From Trichothermofontia sichuanensis B231 (GTDB lineage: Bacteria; Cyanobacteriota; Cyanobacteriia; B231), in contig NZ_CP110848.1 in assembly GCF_026240635.1 (NCBI RefSeq), positions 684,501 to 748,500 of the forward strand: DNA of 64,000 nucleotides, given 5' to 3'. Shown one piece after another: positions 61,122 to 64,000 of this stretch (within the stretch, counting starts at the first letter, position 1; each line of letters starts with the position of its first letter). Made by a program: the position numbers and the translations under genes. The notes under the pieces are model-generated. The model worked only from the letters and a program-made list of their open reading frames with translations, did no database searches and had not been told where the DNA came from.

Positions 61122-63173
61122 TTGCTGCTTGCTTTGTCCATCCGTACACTGTTTAGACGATCGTGCCCCGGCGATCGCGACAACTCAGTCGTGTACCCTA
61201 GGAAAGTTGATACCTACTGCCCAGGACTGTGCTTGCCCTTGAAGTCAGTTTCACCCAGTCGTGCTCGTGTTTGCTTGTCTCCCCCAGGAACGGGTCGTTT
61301 GTGGCAATGGGGAACTGTTAGCCTTGCGATCGCCCTCCCCGCCAGCTACATCCTGTTTTACTTACTCCCCCAAAGTGGGGTGCTGCCAGAGCGGGACTAC
61401 TGGTGGGTTCTGGCAAATATTTACTCCCTGGATGGCTTATCTCCCCACTGGGACGATTGGTTGACCCGCAACAACGAGCATCTCCTGTTAATTCCCAGCC
61501 TGATCTATGCCCTCAACCTGTTCTTGAGCCGGGGGTCGAACCTGGGGTTATGCTTGGCCACCTTTGGGGCAGCCTTGATTCAGTGTCTATTGCTGATCCG
61601 CCTCTTGCCGACTGCCGGCCAATGTCAGACGGCTAGGGCAACGCCCCGCGATCGGTGGGTGACACAACTCCTAATTCTTGGGGTCGCCATTTTCTGTTTT
61701 ACACCCGCTGCGGCCCACAACTGGATGCGGGGGTTCAGTGGGGCGATCTGGATGACCGCCAATGTGTTTGTGGTTGCCGCCCTCTTCTGTTTTCAGCAGG
61801 TTCTCAGACAGCAAATGCCCCCTGATCGGGCAGTCGATCGGGCGTCTCCCCGTGTGCACGGGGACGATCGCGGCGAGCCATCTACAGGCGAACAGGAGGC
61901 TCCTGGCCAGTCGGAGACCGACACCACGCTGGCTCAGCCCCATCTGGAAGCGGGGTCCTTCGCCGGTTCACGTTGGGTCATTCTCAGCCTGGTGTGGGGC
62001 GGTCTTGCGGTCCTGAGTTATAGTTCGGCCCTAGCTCTCTGGCCAGTCTTGGCCCTAGCGGTGATGGTGCTGCGATTTCGTTGGCCCCTACGGTTGCTCT
62101 ATCCAGGCGTTGCGATCGCGGTTCTGAGTCTTTACTTCCTTACCTACCAAAAACCCGCCCATCATCCCGATCTCGCCAGCCCTGGTTCCTTACAGACCCT
62201 GGTTTATATCCCCCGTTACCTAGGTTGGATATTTAGCGATCGTCCCAGTATGGCCGTTCTCTTGGGCATGATCGGGATAGGAATATGTTTGGGATTTGCC
62301 GGTTACTGGTTACTGACCGGGGGGCAACGCCAGCAACCCGATTGGTTTCCCTGGCTGGCCATTCAGGGGTATGTCTTGGGCACGGCAGCAATGGCGGCTG
62401 TTAGCCGTTCCGGCTTTGGTCTAGAGCAGGCCCAGACGTCTCGCTATGGGTCCCTCCCCGCCCTCTTCTGGTTGGCGACGATTGTCCTCATCGTCACCGC
62501 CCTGCAAACCTGGGGAACTGCCCGTTGGCGCTCGCGCCTGCTGTTGGCGTTCCTGGCCCTGCTGCTGATCCTGGTGGGTAACCTATACCGGATTGGGGTG
62601 GGCATTGCCCAAACGATCGCCCTACGGGCTGCCCACCAACCCCTGGTCACCCTGTCACTACAGTTGGGCGTCCAAGATCCGGAAATTGTCCGAGCGATCG
62701 TGGGCAATCGCCCGGCAGCTTTTTTTCACCTCACCCCCGTGCTGTCCGCTCACCAGTTAGTCCCCTTTACCCAGGATATTCGCCAGCACAATCCCTGTGT
62801 GCCGCTCGGGAAACCTCTCCCGTCCCTTGCTCCGGAAACGGAGGCCGCGATCGGGGCAATCACCACCCAGAAATGGTTAGGAGACAACGTGGTTACCCTA
62901 GAAGGATGGATAGCAGCCCCCCGTAACGCCGTGCGGTGTCTAGCCCTAGTTGATCAGCATCAAGTTGTCCAGGGATTTGCCTTACCAGGATTGCAACGGA
63001 CAAAAAATGTGATACAAGTACAGGGATCGACGGCTGCTGTTTTAGGTTGGAAAGGGTATGCACAGCAATCGGCACCGCGTGCGGCCAAAGGTTCGGGAAC
63101 CTCTGATCTCAAGGTCTACGCTACCTTTAACGACCGATCGGGCTGGGTCGCTTTGCGGAATCCGCAGCAATAA
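61122..63173 (+). CDS. polytopic membrane protein, glycosyltransferase-like (GT-C type) by layout
   Basis: About 680 residues. No ATG is suitably placed: TTG 61122 or GTG 61191 are candidate starts, both ahead of the first membrane segment (WGTVSLAIALPASYILFYLLP). About ten to eleven hydrophobic helices follow, with a large first loop DYWWVLANIYSLDGLSPHWDDWLTRNNEH carrying two acidic/His-rich blocks, as the catalytic loop of GT-C enzymes often does. The C-terminal 170 residues are soluble. No specific family recognised. Possible role: transfer of a polyprenyl-linked sugar on the periplasmic face. Confidence 0.65.
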   Translation: MLLALSIRTLFRRSCPGDRDNSVVYPRKVDTYCPGLCLPLKSVSPSRARVCLSPPGTGRLWQWGTVSLAIALPASYILFYLLPQSGVLPERDYWWVLANIYSLDGLSPHWDDWLTRNNEHLLLIPSLIYALNLFLSRGSNLGLCLATFGAALIQCLLLIRLLPTAGQCQTARATPRDRWVTQLLILGVAIFCFTPAAAHNWMRGFSGAIWMTANVFVVAALFCFQQVLRQQMPPDRAVDRASPRVHGDDRGEPSTGEQEAPGQSETDTTLAQPHLEAGSFAGSRWVILSLVWGGLAVLSYSSALALWPVLALAVMVLRFRWPLRLLYPGVAIAVLSLYFLTYQKPAHHPDLASPGSLQTLVYIPRYLGWIFSDRPSMAVLLGMIGIGICLGFAGYWLLTGGQRQQPDWFPWLAIQGYVLGTAAMAAVSRSGFGLEQAQTSRYGSLPALFWLATIVLIVTALQTWGTARWRSRLLLAFLALLLILVGNLYRIGVGIAQTIALRAAHQPLVTLSLQLGVQDPEIVRAIVGNRPAAFFHLTPVLSAHQLVPFTQDIRQHNPCVPLGKPLPSLAPETEAAIGAITTQKWLGDNVVTLEGWIAAPRNAVRCLALVDQHQVVQGFALPGLQRTKNVIQVQGSTAAVLGWKGYAQQSAPRAAKGSGTSDLKVYATFNDRSGWVALRNPQQ

Positions 63174-63271
63174 TTTTGAAGTTTACTCAGAATCAAGCAA
63201 CTTCAACCAATGAGCACAAACGTCCACGAGTGTATCAGCAGTATGGGAAGATTCATCAACTGGGGTGACGC

Positions 63272-64000
63272 ATGAGTGTTTGCTTTCAGATTGGCACAGA
63301 GGCGATCGCGCCAGAGGGTATGCTGACCCTCTTGAACCGCTATCAACTCACGCCCCAACTGCTGAAAGGCTACATCGTCGATCAAGCGATCGCAGCAATT
63401 ACCTGTAGTGATGAGGAATTCAAAGCTGCCCAAACTCAACTGTGCCAACGCTACCAACTGGCTACCCCCGATGCCCTCGAAAAGTGGCGTGAACAACAGG
63501 GCATGACTGAGGAAGACTTTGTCAGTATGCTCACGCGGGCCGTCCGCGTCGAGAAGTTTAAACAGGAAACCTGGGGGCCAAAAACAGAATCCTATTTCTT
63601 GTCCCGGAAAAGTTCTCTGGACCAAGTCATCTATTCCCTGATTCGCACCCGCGACCTGGGGCTGGCCCAGGAACTCTACTTTCGGATTAAGGAGGGGGAA
63701 CAGTCGTTCGCAGAACTGGCCCGCCAATACTCAGAAGGGATTGAAGCCTCGACAGGCGGTGTGTTAGGTCCCGTGCGAATTGACCAGCCTCACCCGGCGG
63801 TTAGCCGCCTGCTGGCCGTTAGTCAACCAGGACAGCTTTGGCCCCCCCGTCCGCTGGCAGAATGGTTTATCATTGTCCGACTGGAAAAGTTCATCCCAGC
63901 CCAACTGGATGAAGCCATGCGCCGTCGTCTCATTGATGAGATGTTTGAAACTTGGGTGAGAGAGCAAATGCAACAAATGGGACCACTCCGCCTGGTTGAG
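63272..64000 (+). CDS. PpiC-type peptidyl-prolyl isomerase/foldase, 3' end outside the window
   Basis: 243 codons visible from ATG 63272 to the right edge, open. N-terminal helical SurA-N-like part (LLNRYQLTPQLLKGYIVDQAIAAIT), then a parvulin/PpiC domain (SLDQVIYSLIRTRDLGLAQELYFRIKEGEQSFAELARQYSEG, GGVLGPVRIDQPHPAVSRLL, PPRPLAEWFIIVRLEKF). In cyanobacteria such proteins without a signal peptide sit next to HlyD and C39-peptidase ABC transporters that export RTX or bacteriocin-like peptides. The neighbouring genes lie beyond the window, so this is a prediction only. Its start has only a weak ribosome site. Confidence 0.82.
   Translation, partial: MSVCFQIGTEAIAPEGMLTLLNRYQLTPQLLKGYIVDQAIAAITCSDEEFKAAQTQLCQRYQLATPDALEKWREQQGMTEEDFVSMLTRAVRVEKFKQETWGPKTESYFLSRKSSLDQVIYSLIRTRDLGLAQELYFRIKEGEQSFAELARQYSEGIEASTGGVLGPVRIDQPHPAVSRLLAVSQPGQLWPPRPLAEWFIIVRLEKFIPAQLDEAMRRRLIDEMFETWVREQMQQMGPLRLVE

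Overview
The window is cyanobacterial chromosome. The HIP1 octamer GCGATCGC is scattered through almost every GC-rich gene, and the gene set is typical of the phylum: hetZ-patU, a flavodiiron protein, an alpha-type carbonic anhydrase, smtA metallothionein, a TPP-riboswitch-controlled thiC, a Rieske/FAD carotenoid-type oxidoreductase and a C39-transporter-type PpiC foldase. hetZ plus patU points to a filamentous lineage; nothing here shows whether it makes heterocysts. No species is assigned.

Layout. 1-4.3 kb: start of a GMC oxidoreductase, an IS200/IS605 element with a broken tnpA and an intact-looking tnpB, and a Uma2-type nuclease. 4.5-12.5 kb: type IIA topoisomerase subunit A, a response regulator, a methyltransferase, a COG3044-type ABC ATPase, a possible structured RNA and a long disordered protein. 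12.6-18.3 kb: SDR oxidoreductase, patU and hetZ, carbonic anhydrase, purE. 18.3-24.1 kb: a repeat-rich spacer, an ABC exporter, an FhaC-type outer-membrane transporter, and a junction where a TetR fragment abuts an RTX-repeat fragment. 24.2-31.3 kb is an accessory, partly AT-rich stretch: a CAP-domain gene with a stop in its signal peptide, a two-gene ATPase/TOPRIM-like module, small toxin-antitoxin-like genes, thiC with its riboswitch, clpS and two more damaged genes. 32-48 kb is mostly ordinary core: FecR-domain protein, outer-membrane barrel, tRNA-Leu(UAA), FAD/Rieske oxidoreductase, thermonuclease-like lipoprotein, mannose-1-phosphate guanylyltransferase, TPR protein, a cyclophilin-RTX fusion, M61 peptidase and a GT2 glycosyltransferase. 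48-54 kb: family 4 uracil-DNA glycosylase, a hydroxylamine-reductase remnant carrying a MITE, an adenine methylase with a damaged partner, the smtB/smtA pair and miaB. 54.7-58.8 kb: an AT-rich three-gene methyltransferase/glycosyltransferase cluster. 59-64 kb: a flavodiiron protein, a polytopic membrane protein and the start of a PpiC-type foldase.

Three features cut across the gene list. First, at least four families of short dispersed palindromic or MITE-like repeats fill the intergenic regions; one (about 103 bp, imperfect 29-bp inverted termini, flanking TA) occurs five times and once lies in a dead gene. Second, about nine genes carry a single recent-looking lesion (nonsense codon, 1-bp shift, 14-bp duplication or truncation) with recognisable homology continuing past it. 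Third, perfect two-copy tandem duplications of 9-24 bp are unusually common; one of them is the cause of a frameshift.

The best candidate for an under-described system is the translationally coupled AAA_21 ATPase / TOPRIM-like pair at 25.1-26.9 kb, which has the architecture of a split OLD or PARIS-like defence module.
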